Of a stretch of DNA of 64,000 nucleotides, positions 46,365 to 56,994 are shown piece after piece. Position numbers and translations under genes: made by a program. The notes beneath the pieces are model-generated. The model was not told where the DNA came from and made no database searches. It saw nothing but the letters and a program-made list of their open reading frames with translations. The first letter of the stretch is position 1; each line of letters opens with the position of its first letter. This stretch comes from Elephas maximus indicus (taxonomy: Eukaryota; Chordata; Mammalia; Proboscidea; Elephantidae), in NCBI RefSeq assembly GCF_024166365.1, contig NC_064834.1:59252001-59316000 (forward strand). Direction: 5' to 3'.

Positions 46365-49300
46365 TTATAATAGTGGTCTTATACAATATTTGTCCTTTTG
46401 CCTCTGACTCATTTCGCTCAGCATAATGCCTTCCAGGTTCCTCCATGTTATGAAATGTTTCAGAGATTCGTCACTGTTCTTTATCGATGCGTAGTATTCC
46501 ATTGTGTGAATATACCACAATTTATTTACCCATTCATCCGTTGATGGACACCTTGGTTGCTTCCAACTTTTTGCTATTGTAAACAGAGCTGCAATAAACA
46601 TGGGTGTGCATATATCTGTTTGTATGAAGGCTCTTGTATCTCTAGGGTATATTCCGAGGAGTGGGATTTCTGGGTTGTATGGTAGTTCTATTTCTAACTG
46701 TTTAAGATAACACCAGATAGATTTCCAAAGTGGTTGTACCATTTTACATTCCCACCAGCAGTGTATGAGAGTTCCAATCTCTCCGCAGCCTCTCCAACAT
46801 TTATTATTTTGTGTTTTTTGGATTAATGCCAGCCTTGCTGGTGTGAGATGGAATCTCATCGTAGTTTTAATTTGCATTTCTCTAATGGCTAATGATCGAG
46901 AGCATTTTCTCATGTATCTGTTGGCTGCCTGAATATCTTCTTTAGAGAAATGTGTGTTCATATCCTTTGCCCCCTTCTTGATTGGGTTGTTTGTCTTTTT
47001 GTGGTTGAGTTTTGACAGAATCATGTAGATTTTAGAGATCAGGCGCTGGTCGGAGATGTCATAGCTGAAAATTCTTTCCCAATCTGTAGGTGGTCTTTTT
47101 ACTCTTTTGGTGAAGTCTTTAGATGAGCATAGGTGTTTGATTTTTAGGAGCTCCCAGTTATCGGGTTTCTCTTCATCATTTTTGGTAATGTTTTGTATTC
47201 TGTTTATACCTTGTATTAGGGCTCCTAGAGTTGTCCCAATTTTTTCTTCCATGATCTTTATCGTTTTAGTCTTTATGTTTAGGTCTTTGATCCACTTGGA
47301 GTTAGTTTTTGTGCATGGTGTGAGGTATGGGTCCTGTTTCATTTTTTTGCAAATGGATATCCAGTTATGCCAGCACCATTTGTTAAAAAGGCTGTCTTTT
47401 CCCCAGTTAATTGACACTGGTCCTTTGTCAAATATCAGCTGCTCATACGTGGATGGATCTATGTCTGGGTTCTCAATTCTGTTCCATTGGTCTATGTGTC
47501 TGTTGTTGTACCAATACCAGGCTGTTTTGACTACTGTGGCTGTATAATAGGTTCTGAAGTCAGGTAAGGTGAGGCCTCCCACTTTCTTCTTCTTTTTCAG
47601 TAGTGCTTTGCTTATCCGGGGCTTCTTTCCCTTCCATATGAAATTGGTGATTTGTTTCTCTATCCCCTTAAAATATGACATTGGAATTTGGATCGGAAGT
47701 GCGTTAAATGTATAGATGGCTTTTGGTAGAATAGACATTTTTACTATGTTAAGTCTTCCTATCCATGAGCAAGGTATGTTTTTCCACTTAAGTATGTCCT
47801 TTTGAATTTCTTGTAGTAGAGCTTTGTAGTTTTCTTTGTATAGGTCTTTTACATCCTTGGTAAGATTTATTCCTAAGTATCTTATCTTCTTGGGGGCTAC
47901 TGTGAATGGTATTGATTTGGTTATTTCCTCTTCGGTGTTCTTTTTGTTGATGTAGAGGAATCCAAGTGATTTTTGTATGTTTATTTTATAACCTGAGACT
48001 CTGCCAAACTCTTCTATTAGTTTCAGTAGTTTTCTGGAGGATTCCTTAGGGTTTTCTGTGTATATAATCATGTCATCTGCAAATAGTGATAACTTTGCTT
48101 CTTCCTTGCCAATCCGGATACCTTTTATTTCTTTGTCTAGCCTGATTGCCCTGGCTAAGACTTCCAACACGATGTTGAATAAGAGCGGTGATAAAGGGCA
48201 TCCTTGTCTGGTTCCCGTTCTCAAGGGAAATGCTTTCAGGTTCTCTCCATTTAGAGTGATATTGGCTGTTGGCTTTGCATAGATGCCCTTTATTATGTTG
48301 AGGAATTTTCCTTCAATTCCTATTTTGGTAAGAGTTTTTATCATAAATGGGTGTTGGACTTTGTCAAATGCCTTTTCTGCATCAATTGATAAGATCATGT
48401 GGTTTTTGTCTTTTGTTTTATTTATATGATGGATTACATTAATGGTTTTTCTGATATTAAACCAGCCTTGCATACCTGGTATAAATCCCACTTGATCAGG
48501 GTGAATTATTTTTTTGATGTGTTGTTGGATTCTATTGGCTAGAATTTTGTTGAGGATTTTTGCATCAATGTTCATGAGGGATATAGGTCTATAATTTTCT
48601 TTTTTTGTAATGTCTTTACCTGGTTTTGGTATCAGGGAGATGGTGGCTTCATAGAATGAGTTGGGTAGTATTCCGTCATTTTCTATGCTTTGGAATACCT
48701 TTAGTAGTAGTGGTGTTAACTCTTCTCTGAAAATTTGGTAGAACTCTGCAGTGAAGCCATCCGGGCCAGGACTTTTTTTTGTTGGGAGTTTTTTGATTAC
48801 CGTTTCAATCTCTTTTTTTGTTATGGGTCTATTTAGTTGTTCTGCTTCTGAATGTGTTAGTTTAGGTAGGTAGTGTTTTTCAAGGAATTCATCCATTTCT
48901 TCTAGGTTTTCAAATTTGTTAGAGTACAATTTTTCATAATAATCTGAAATGATTCTTTTAATTTCATTTGGTTCTGTTGTGATGTGGTCCTTCTCATTTC
49001 TTATTCGGGTTATTTGTTTCCTTTCCTGTATTTCTTTAGTCAGTCTAGCCAATGGTTTATCAATTTTGTTAATTTTTTCAAAGAACCAGCTTTTGGCTTT
49101 GTTAATTCTTTCAATTGTTTTTCTGTTCTCTAATTCATTTAGTTCAGCTCTAATTTTTATTATTTGTTTTCTTCTGGTGCCTGATGGATTCTTTTGTTGC
49201 TCACTTTCTATTTGTTCAAGTTGTAGGGACAGTTCTCTGATTTTGGCTCTTTCTTCTTTTTGTATGTGTGCATTTATTGATATAAATTGACCTCTGAGCA

Positions 49301-50180
49301 CTGCTTTTGCTGTGTCCCAGAGGTTTTGATAGGAAGTATTTTCATTCTCGTTGCTTTCTATGAATTTCCTTATTCCCTCCTTGATGTCTTCTATAACCCA
49401 GTCTTTTTTCAGGAGGGTATTGTTCATTTTCCAAGTATTTGATTTCTTTTCCCTCGTTCTTCTGTTATTGATCTCTAGTTTTATTGCCTTGTGGTCTGAG
49501 AAGATGCTTTGTAATATTTCGATGTTTTGGACTCTGCAAAGGTTTGTTTTATGACCTAATATGTGGTCTATTCTAGAGAATGTTCCATGTGCGCTAGAAA
49601 AAAAAGTATATTTTGCAGCAGTTGGGTGGAGAGTTCTGTATAAGTCAATGAGGTCAAGTTGGTTGATTGTTGTAATTAGATCTTCCGTGTCTCTGTTGAG
49701 CTTCTTACTGGATGTCCTGTCCTTCTCCGAAAGGGGTGTGTTGAAGTCTCCTACTATAATTGTGGAGGTATCTATCTCGCTTTTCAGTTCTGTTAAAATT
49801 TGATTTATATATCTTGCAGCCCTGTCATTGGGTGCGTAAATATTTAATATGGTTATGTCTTCCTGATCAATTGTCCCTTTTATCATTATATAGTGTCCTT
49901 CTTTATCCTTTGTGGTGGATTTAAGTCTAAAGTCTATTTTGTCAGAAATTAATATTGCTACTCCTCTTCTTTTTTGCTTATTGTTTGCTTGATATACTTT
50001 TTTCCATCCTTTGAGTTTTAGTTTGTTTGTGTCTCTAAGTCTAAGGTTTGTCTCTTGTAGGCAGCATATAGATGGATCGTGTTTCTTTATCCAGTCTGTG
50101 ACTCTCTGTCTCTTTATTGGTGCATTTAGTCCATTTACATTCAGGGTAATTATAGATAAATAAGTTTTTAGTGCTGTCAT
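46365..50180 (-). CDS. ORF2: L1-A ORF2p: endonuclease-reverse transcriptase
   Basis: This encodes 1271 aa, close to the 1275 aa of human L1 ORF2p. ORF2p nicks chromosomal DNA and copies L1 RNA onto the break (target-primed reverse transcription). The AP-like endonuclease covers about residues 1-240 and shows N14, E43 (CCLQETN), the GDFNTPLS motif near residue 145 and SDHKA near 230. The RT domain covers about 500-770, with [35 protein letters not shown] and the catalytic FADDMIIY near residue 700. The C-terminal cysteine motif [18 protein letters not shown] lies near residue 1130. There is no stop or frameshift. The ATG at 50178-50180 overlaps the stop of an upstream 88-codon frame (ATGA). 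The enzyme acts in cytoplasmic RNPs and in the nucleus. Confidence 0.96.
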   Translation of the reverse strand: MTALKTYLSIITLNVNGLNAPIKRQRVTDWIKKHDPSICCLQETNLRLRDTNKLKLKGWKKVYQANNKQKRRGVAILISDKIDFRLKSTTKDKEGHYIMIKGTIDQEDITILNIYAPNDRAARYINQILTELKSEIDTSTIIVGDFNTPLSEKDRTSSKKLNRDTEDLITTINQLDLIDLYRTLHPTAAKYTFFSSAHGTFSRIDHILGHKTNLCRVQNIEILQSIFSDHKAIKLEINNRRTREKKSNTWKMNNTLLKKDWVIEDIKEGIRKFIESNENENTSYQNLWDTAKAVLRGQFISINAHIQKEERAKIRELSLQLEQIESEQQKNPSGTRRKQIIKIRAELNELENRKTIERINKAKSWFFEKINKIDKPLARLTKEIQERKQITRIRNEKDHITTEPNEIKRIISDYYEKLYSNKFENLEEMDEFLEKHYLPKLTHSEAEQLNRPITKKEIETVIKKLPTKKSPGPDGFTAEFYQIFREELTPLLLKVFQSIENDGILPNSFYEATISLIPKPGKDITKKENYRPISLMNIDAKILNKILANRIQQHIKKIIHPDQVGFIPGMQGWFNIRKTINVIHHINKTKDKNHMILSIDAEKAFDKVQHPFMIKTLTKIGIEGKFLNIIKGIYAKPTANITLNGENLKAFPLRTGTRQGCPLSPLLFNIVLEVLARAIRLDKEIKGIRIGKEEAKLSLFADDMIIYTENPKESSRKLLKLIEEFGRVSGYKINIQKSLGFLYINKKNTEEEITKSIPFTVAPKKIRYLGINLTKDVKDLYKENYKALLQEIQKDILKWKNIPCSWIGRLNIVKMSILPKAIYTFNALPIQIPMSYFKGIEKQITNFIWKGKKPRISKALLKKKKKVGGLTLPDFRTYYTATVVKTAWYWYNNRHIDQWNRIENPDIDPSTYEQLIFDKGPVSINWGKDSLFNKWCWHNWISICKKMKQDPYLTPCTKTNSKWIKDLNIKTKTIKIMEEKIGTTLGALIQGINRIQNITKNDEEKPDNWELLKIKHLCSSKDFTKRVKRPPTDWERIFSYDISDQRLISKIYMILSKLNHKKTNNPIKKGAKDMNTHFSKEDIQAANRYMRKCSRSLAIREMQIKTTMRFHLTPARLALIQKTQNNKCWRGCGEIGTLIHCWWECKMVQPLWKSIWCYLKQLEIELPYNPEIPLLGIYPRDTRAFIQTDICTPMFIAALFTIAKSWKQPRCPSTDEWVNKLWYIHTMEYYASIKNSDESLKHFITWRNLEGIMLSEMSQRQKDKYCIRPLL

Positions 50181-50443
50181 TTTGATGCCTTTTTATGTGT
50201 GTTGTTGACAATTTCATTTTTCCACATACTTTTTTGTGCTGAGGCGTTTTTCTTAGTAAATTGTGAGATCCTCACTTTCATAGTGTTTGACTTTATGTTA
50301 GTTGAGTCGTTACGTTTTTCTTGGTTTTTGTCTTGAGTTATAGAGTTGTTATACCTTTTTGTGGTTACCTCATTATATACCCCTATTTTTCTAAGTAAAA
50401 ACCTAACTTGTATTGTTCTATATCGCCTTGTATCACTCTCCAT
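50177..50443 (-). CDS. 88-codon small ORF in the L1-A ORF1-ORF2 spacer
   Basis: From the ATG at 50443 this frame encodes 88 aa, starting [20 protein letters not shown] and ending [15 protein letters not shown]. It is basic and Asn/Lys-rich with no domain I recognise. Its TGA overlaps the ORF2 ATG (ATGA), an arrangement that in other systems allows termination-reinitiation. The older L1-C copy keeps the same start, the same 88-codon length and the same ATGA overlap, with about 66 of 88 residues identical. Between those copies roughly 34 base changes give about 22 amino-acid changes, so protein-level constraint is not evident. It may be a real peptide, a translation-coupling leader, or chance. 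Confidence 0.35.
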   Translation of the reverse strand: MESDTRRYRTIQVRFLLRKIGVYNEVTTKRYNNSITQDKNQEKRNDSTNIKSNTMKVRISQFTKKNASAQKSMWKNEIVNNTHKKASK

Positions 50444-50638
50444 ATGGCAGTTCAATGCCTCCTGTATTTAGTCCCTCTTTTTGATTATTGTGATCTTTTA
50501 CCTATTGACTTCCATGATTCCCTGTTATGTGTATTTTTTTTTTAATTAATCTTAATTTGTTTGTTTTTGTGATTTCCCTATTTGAGTTGATATCAGGACG
50601 TTCTGTTTTGTGACCTTGTGTTGTGCTGATATCTGATA

Positions 50639-51655
50639 TTATTGGTTCTCTGACCAAACAATAACCTTTAGTATTTCTTGTAGCTTTGGTTTGGTTTTTG
50701 CAAATTCTCTAAACTTGTGTTTGTCTGTAAATATCTTAATTTCGCCTTCATATTTCAGAGAGAGTTTTGCTGGATATAGGATCCTTGGTTGGCAGTTTTT
50801 CTCCTTCAGTGTTCTGTATATGTCGTCCCATTCCCTTCTTGCCTGCATGGTTTCTGCTGAGTAGTCAGAACATATTCTTATTGATTCTCCCTTGAAAGAA
50901 ACCTTTCTTTTCTCCCTGGCTGCTTTTAAAATTTTCTGTTTATCTTTGGTTTTGGTGAGTTTGATGATAATATGTCTTGGTGTTTTTCTTTTTGGATCAA
51001 TCTTAAATGGGGTTCGATGAGCATCTTGGATAGATATCCTTTCGTCTTTCATGATGTCAGGGAAGTTTTCTGTCAGAAGTTCTTCAACTATTTTCTCTGT
51101 GTTTTCTGTCCCCCCTCCCTGTTCTGGGACTCCAATCACCCGCAGGTTATCCTTCTTGATAGAGTCCCACATAATTCTTAGGGTTTCTTCATTTTTTTTA
51201 ATTCTTTTATCTGATTTTTTTTCAGCTATGTTGGTGTTGATTCCCTGGTCCTCCAGATGTCCCAGTCTGCATTCTAATTGCTCGAGTCTGCTCCTCTGAC
51301 TTCCTAGTGTGTTGTCTAATTCTGTTATTTTATTGTTAATCTTTTGGATTTCTACATGTTGTCTCTCTATGGATTCTTGCAACTTATTAATTTTTCCAGT
51401 ATGTTCTTGAATAATCTTTTTGAGTTCTTCAACAGTTTTATCAGTGTGTTCCTTGGCTTTTTCTGCAGATATCCTAATTTCATTTGTGATATCATTAAGC
51501 ATTCTGTAAATTAGTTTTTTATATTCTGTATCTGATAATTCCAAAATTGTATCTTCATTTGGGAAAGATTTTGATTCTTTTGTTTGGGGAGTTGGAGAAG
51601 CTGTCACGGTCTGCTTCTTTAAGTGGTTTGATATGGATTGTTGTCTCCGAGCCAT
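50639..51655 (-). CDS. ORF1: L1-A ORF1p: RNA-binding chaperone
   Basis: The ATG at 51655 gives 338 aa, the same length as human L1 ORF1p. An upstream in-frame GTG at 51658 is not needed. ORF1p trimerises, coats L1 RNA and acts as a nucleic-acid chaperone. A basic, serine-rich N-terminus (MARRQQSISNHLKKQ) is followed by a heptad-rich coiled coil at about residues 50-155. The RRM starts near DNLRVIGVPEQGG and continues NFPDIMKDERISIQDAHRTP. The C-terminal domain contains SFKGESIRICSDYSAETMQA and QPRILYPAKLSLKYEGE. The gene is intact, and old relatives at 56995-57991 and 59948-60773 are broken. It would be transcribed from the 5' UTR promoter together with ORF2. Confidence 0.96.
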   Translation of the reverse strand: MARRQQSISNHLKKQTVTASPTPQTKESKSFPNEDTILELSDTEYKKLIYRMLNDITNEIRISAEKAKEHTDKTVEELKKIIQEHTGKINKLQESIERQHVEIQKINNKITELDNTLGSQRSRLEQLECRLGHLEDQGINTNIAEKKSDKRIKKNEETLRIMWDSIKKDNLRVIGVPEQGGGTENTEKIVEELLTENFPDIMKDERISIQDAHRTPFKIDPKRKTPRHIIIKLTKTKDKQKILKAAREKRKVSFKGESIRICSDYSAETMQARREWDDIYRTLKEKNCQPRILYPAKLSLKYEGEIKIFTDKHKFREFAKTKPKLQEILKVIVWSENQ

Positions 51656-51658
51656 CAC

Positions 51659-52696
51659 TGGGAAACTAGTTTTTCCAGAAAATCCGCTAAAAAAAAACTG
51701 CAGTCAGATCCCTATCAGAGTTCTCCCTCTGGCTCAGGCTATTCAGATGTTAATGAAGCCGCCTGGGGAGGGTGGGGGAGGGAACAGAGAGATAGGAGAG
51801 TAGCACCTCAGAATATAGCCAGAGTTGCTTGTCTTGCTTGGAATGACTATTATATCTGAGATTCCCGCGGGCGCGTCGCCTATGTGTGCTGTCTGTGTGG
51901 AGATTGCCCCCGGGGGGTCTGGCCCGCTGGAGTCACGGTCAGATCCTCCGCTTCCAGCCCCACGCCCAGCGTCAAGGCTCCCCTACTGGGACGGTGCACT
52001 CTCGACTCCAAAATCAGTCGCTGCCTCCCGGGGACTTCTCGTCCCTCCAGCCGCGTGGCCGTGCCGCCCCCGTGAACCAGGTGGGCCCCCTCCCGGGGTT
52101 AGTTCAGATGGGTGGAGTAGCTCCCCGTGCTTGTGCCGCGACCGAGTGTCCCGGCTGGAACGCTGTTCTCCCCGCTCCAATACCAGTCGCTGCCTCCCGG
52201 GGACTTCTCCTACCGGCTGCGTCCCACGCCGCCCACGCGACCCGGATGGTCACCTTCCCGGGGTTAGTTCAGGGGGTGGAGCAACTCTCCGTGTTTATGG
52301 CGTACCTGCGTGCAGTCCAAATCCCTGTGGGACGGTTCCCCGGCTCGGATGCTGCTCTTTCTGCTCCAAGATCAGTCACTGCCTCCCGGGGACTTCTCCT
52401 AACGGCTGCGTCCCACGCCGCCCGTGGAACCGGCTAGTCCCCCTCCCGGGGTTAGTTCAGGGGGGTGGAGCAGGTCTCTGTGCTTGTGCGGTACCTGACT
52501 GGTACGCTGGCTCCAGGCTCTGGAAACAATCGCTGCTTCCCCGTATTAGTTCGTTCTCCGTCTCTAAATCTGTGTTTGTTGTTCAGGGTTCGTAGATTGT
52601 TATGTATGTGATCGATTCACTTGTTTTTCCGTGTCTTTGTTGTAAGAGGGATCCGAGGTAGCGTCTGCCTAGTCCGCCATCTTGGCTCCGCCTCCT
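51659..52696 (-). promoter_or_regulatory. L1-A 5' UTR / internal promoter with tandem units
   Basis: This GC- and CpG-rich leader (densest at 51850-52520) lies upstream of ORF1. It contains four related units anchored by a CAGTCGCTGCCTCCCGGGGA-type block at 52015, 52184, 52373 and (diverged) 52527. The spacings are 169, 189 and 154 bp, and units also share a GGGGTTAGTTCAG block. L1 5' UTRs carry an internal RNA polymerase II promoter; this repeated layout resembles monomeric promoters of rodent L1s in form, not in sequence. Confidence 0.78.
52676..52685 (-). promoter_or_regulatory. YY1-type site at the L1-A 5' terminus
   Basis: CCAAGATGGC on the minus strand starts about 12 bases from the element's first base. 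The human L1 5' end has the same motif at nearly the same place, where YY1 sets the transcription start. Equivalent sites are present in L1-C (59761-59770) and L1-D (62035-62044). Confidence 0.75.
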
Positions 52697-52711
52697 AGGT
52701 GTTTGATTTTT
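52697..52711. repeat. L1-A target-site duplication, 5' copy
   Basis: This is the perfect 15-bp partner of 45337-45351 and restores a continuous L1-D sequence when one copy and L1-A are removed. Confidence 0.95.
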
Positions 52712-53384
52712 AGGAGCTCCCAGTTATCTAGTTTTTCTTCGACATTCTTTATAATGTTTTGTATACTGTTTATGCCATGTATTAGGGCTCCTAATGTTGT
52801 CCCTATTTTTTCTTCCATGATCTTTATCATTTCAGATTTTATATTTAGGTCTTTGATCCATTTTGAGTTAGTTTTTGTGCCTGGAGTGAGGTATGGGTCC
52901 TGTTTCATTTTTTTGCAGTTGGATATCCAGTTATGCCAGCACCATTTGTTAAAAAGACTGTCTTTTCCCCATTTAACTGTTTTGGGGCTTTTGTCAAATA
53001 TCGACAGCTCTTTTTTTTTTCATATGTGGATGGATTTATACCTATATTCTCAATCCGGTTCCATTGGTCCATGTATCTGTTGTTTTACCAGTACCAGGCT
53101 GTTTTGACTACTGTGGCGGTATAATAGGTTCTAAAATCAGGTAAAGTAAGGCCTTCCACTTTGTTCTTCTTTTTCAGTAATGCCTTATTTATCTGGGGCC
53201 TCTTTCCCTTCCATATGAAATTAGCGATTTGTTTCTCCATCTCATTAAAGAATGTCCTTGGGATTTGGATCGTAATTGCATTAAATGCATAGATCACTTT
53301 CGATAGAATAGACATTTTTATAATGTTAAGTTTTCCTATCCACGAGCAAAGTATGTTCTTCCACCTATGTAAGCCTCTTTTGGT
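52697..53384 (-). mobile_element. L1-D, segment 2: ORF2 middle
   Basis: This resumes exactly at the L1-A duplication (AGGTGTTTGATTTTT, 52697-52711) and continues the ORF2 sequence begun in segment 1. The best frame, complement 53085-53315, reads [20 protein letters not shown]. It ends at about 53384, where the sequence jumps back to an earlier-repeated ORF2 position belonging to L1-C. Confidence 0.82.
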
Positions 53385-56300
53385 TATCTGTTAGGTGCCT
53401 GAATACCTTCTTTAGTGAAGTGCGTGTTCATATCCTTTGCCCAATTTTTGATTGGGTTGTTTGCCTTTTTGTGGTTGAGTTTTAACAGAATCATATAGAT
53501 TTTAGAGATCAGGCACTGGTCTGAGATGCCATAGCTGAAAAATTTTTCCCAATCTGTAGGTGGTCTTTTTACTCTTTTGGTGAAGTCTTTAGATGAGCAT
53601 AGGTGTTTGATTTTTAGGAACTCCCAGTTATCTGGTTTCTCTTCGTCATTTTTAGTAATGTTTTTGTATTCTGTTTATGCCTTGTATTAGGGCTCCTAAC
53701 GTTGTCTCTATTTTTTCTTCCATGATCTTTATCGTTTTAGTCTTTATGTTTAGGTCTTTGATCCACTTGGAATTAGTTTTTGTGCATGGTGTGAGGTATG
53801 GGTCCTGTTTCATTTTTTTTGCAAATGGTTATCCAGTTATGCCAGCACCATTTGTTAAAAAGACTATCTTTTCCCCAATTAACTGACACTGGGCCTTTGT
53901 CAAATATCACCTGCTCATATGTGGCTGGATTTATACCTGAGTTCTCAATTCTGTTCCACTGGTCCATGTTGAGTTGGTGATTTGTTTCTCCATCACTTTA
54001 AAAAATGTCATTGGAATTTGGATCACAAGTGCATTGTATGTATAGATGGCTTTTGGTAGAATAGACATTTTTACTATGTTAAGTCTTCCTATCCATGAGC
54101 AAGGTATGTTTTTCCACTTATGGAGGTCCCTTTTAGTTTCTTGCACTAGTGCTTTGTAGTTTTCTTTGTATAGGTCTTTTATATCTTTGGTAAGATTTAT
54201 TCCTAAGTGTTTTATCTTCTTGGGGGCCACTGTGAATGGTATTGACTTGGTGATTTCCTCTTCGATGTTCTTTTTGTTGATGTAGAGGAATCCAAGTGAT
54301 TTTTGTATGTTTATCTTGTAACCTGAGATTCTGCCGAACTCTTCTATTAGTTTCAGTAGTTTTCTGGAGGATTCCTTAGGGTTTTCTGTGTATAAGATCA
54401 TGTCATCTGCAAATAGAGATAATTTTACTTCCTCCATGCCAATCCGGATGCCCTTTATTTCTTTGTCTAGCCTAATTGCTCTGGGTAGGACCTCTAGCAC
54501 AATGTTGAATAAGAGTGGTGATAAAGGGCATCCTTGTCTGGTTCCCGTTCTCAAGGGAAATGCATTCAGGCTCTCTCCATTAAGAATGACATTGGCTATT
54601 GGCTTTGTATAGATGCCCTTTTTATGTTGAAGAATTTTCCTTCACTTCCTATTTTGCTGAGAGTTATTATTATTATTTATCATGAATGAGTGTTGGACTT
54701 TGTCAAATGCCTTTTCTGCATCAATTGATAAGATCATGTGGGTTTTTTTTGTTTTGTTTATATGGTAGATTACATTAATGGTTTTTCTAATATTAAACCA
54801 ACTTGCATACCTGGTATAAATCCCACTTGATCGTGGTGGATTATTTTTTTGATATGTTGTTGAATTCTATTGGCTAGAATTTTGTTGAGGATTTTTGCAT
54901 CTATGTTCATGAGGGATATAGGTCTGTAATTTTCTTTTTTTGTGGTGTCTTTACCTTGTTTTGGTATCAGGGATATGGTGGCTTCATAGAATAAGTTAGG
55001 TAGTATTCCGTCATTTTCTATGCTTTGAAATACCTTTAGTAGTAGTGGTGTTAACTCTTCTCTGAAAGTTTAATAGAACTCTGCAGTGAAGCCATCCGGG
55101 CCAGGGCTTTTTTTTGTTAGGAGTTTTTTGATTACTTTTTCAATCTCTTTTTTTGTTATGGGTCTATTTAGTTGTTCTACTTCTGATTGTGTTAGTTTAG
55201 GTAGGTAGTGTTTTTCTAGGAATTCATCCATTTCTTCTAGGTTTGCAAATTTGTTAGAGTACAATTTTTTGTAATAAACTGATATGATTCTGTTAATTTC
55301 AGTTGGGTCTGTTGTGATATGGCCCATCTCGTTTCTTATTCGGGTTATTTTTTTCCTGTATTTCTTTAGTCAATCTGGCCAATGGTGTATCAATTTTGTT
55401 AATTTTTTCAAAGAACCAGCTTTTGGCTTTGTTAATTCTTTCAATTGTTTTTCTGTTCTCTAATTCATTTAGTTCAGCTCTAACTTTTATTATTTGTTTT
55501 CTTCTGGTGCCTGATGGATTCTTTTGTTACTCGCTTTCTATTTGTTCAAGTTGTAGGGACAGTTCTCTGATTTTGGCTCTTCTTTATGTATGTGTGCATT
55601 TATTGACATAAATTGACCTCTGAGCACTGCTTTTGCTGTGTCCCAGAGGTTTTGATAGGAAGTATTTTCATTCTCGTTGCATTCTATGAATTTCTTTATT
55701 CCCTCCTTAACGTCTTCTATAACCCAGTCTTTTCTGATCAGGGTATTGTTCGGTTTCCAAGTATTTGATTTCTTTTCCCTGATTTTTCTGTTATTGATTT
55801 CCACTTTTATGGCCTTGTGGTCTGAGAAGATGCTTTGTAATATTTCAATGTTTTGGATTCTGCAAAGGTTCCTTTTATGACCTAATACGTGATCTATTCT
55901 AGAGAATGTCCCATGTGCACTAGAAAAAAAAGTATACTTTGCAGCAGTTGGGTGGAGTGTTCTGTATAGGTCTATGAGGTCAAGTTGGTTGATTGTTGCA
56001 AATAGGTCTTCCGTGTCTCTACTGAGCTTCTTACTGGACGTCCTGTCCTTCTCCAAAAGTGGTGTGTTGAAGTCTCCTAGTATAATTGTGGGGGTGTCTA
56101 TCTCACTTTTCAGTTCTGTTAAAGTTTGTTTTATGTATCTTGCAGCCCTGTCACTGGGTGCATAAATATTTAATATGGTTATATCTTCCCAGTCAATTGT
56201 CCCTTTAATCATTATGTAGTGTCCTTCTTTATCCTTTGTGGTAGATTTAACTTTCAAGTCTATTTTGTCAGAAATTAATATTGCTACTCCTGCTCTTTTT

Positions 56301-56506
56301 TGATTGTTGTTTGCTTGATATATTTTTTTCCATCCTTTGAGTTTTAGTTTGTTTGTTTCTCTAAGTCTAAGGTGTGTCTCTTGTAGGCAGCATATAGACG
56401 GATCATGTTTCTTTATCCAGTCTGAGACTCACTGTCTCTTTATTGGTGCATTTAGTCCATTTACATTCAGCATAATTATAGATAAGTATGTGTTTAGTGC
56501 TGTCAT
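53385..56506 (-). pseudogene. L1-C ORF2 pseudogene
   Basis: Endonuclease (complement 55538-56257, [12 protein letters not shown]-like block, SDHKAIK), RT fingers (55070-55327) and palm/thumb (53931-54554, with FADDMILY) are all recognisable. They lie in separate frames with stops, frameshifts and the 53969 deletion. The C-terminal end is missing. The ORF2 ATG would be at 56506, again overlapping an upstream TGA. Confidence 0.85.
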
Positions 56507-56769
56507 TTTGATGCCTTTTTGTGTGTGTTGTTGACAATTTCATTTTTCCACTTACTTTTTTGTGCTGAGACATTTTTCATTGTAAATTGTGTGTTCCTCA
56601 TTTCCATACTAGTTGAATTTATGTTTGTTGAGTTGTTATGTTTTTCTTGGTTTTTATTTTGAGTTATGGAATTGTTAGACTTGTTTGTGGTTACCTTAAT
56701 ATTTACTCCTATTTTTCTAAGTAAAAACCTAACTTGTATCGTCCTATATAGCCTTGTTTTCCTCTCCAT
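56503..56769 (-). pseudogene. 88-codon spacer ORF in L1-C
   Basis: This is the counterpart of the L1-A spacer frame: ATG at 56769, 88 codons, starting [20 protein letters not shown] and ending [15 protein letters not shown], with a stop overlapping the ORF2 ATG. It is still open although ORF1 and ORF2 of the same copy are broken. It is listed as a pseudogene because the element is dead. Confidence 0.4.
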
Positions 56770-56994
56770 ATGGCAGTTCTATGCCTCCTGTATTTAGTCC
56801 CTCTTTTTGATTGTTGTGATCTTTTACATAATGACTTCAATGATTCCCTGTTTTGAGCATTTTTTTCTTTTTAAAATTAATCTTAATTTGTTTTTGTGAT
56901 TTCCCTATTTGAGTTGATATCAGAATGTTCTGTTCTGTGACCTTTTGTTGTGTTGGTATCTGATATTATTGATTTTCTGACCAAACAATTTACT

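Larger units (their letters stand above)
45352..52696 (-). mobile_element. L1: L1-A: young full-length L1, both ORFs intact
   Basis: This is a 7.35-kb LINE-1. From its 5' end (52696) it has a CpG-rich 5' UTR of about 1.04 kb, ORF1 (51655-50639), a 458-bp spacer, ORF2 (50180-46365), a 3' UTR of about 1.0 kb, and a poly-A tail of at least 16 at 45352-45367. It sits inside the older L1-D with a perfect 15-bp duplication. Intact ORFs and undiverged flanks indicate recent insertion. Whether it still jumps cannot be told from sequence alone. Confidence 0.96.

Noticed and set aside
45392-49803. Many plus-strand frames of 65-166 codons (for example 45392-45892, 47107-47547, 48949-49290)
   Set aside because: They are antisense shadows of the L1-A ORF2 and 3' UTR.
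52015-52560. Regularly spaced repeats that might suggest a CRISPR-like array
   Set aside because: Units are 150-190 bp, imperfect and within an L1 5' UTR of an animal genome; spacers are not unique inserts.
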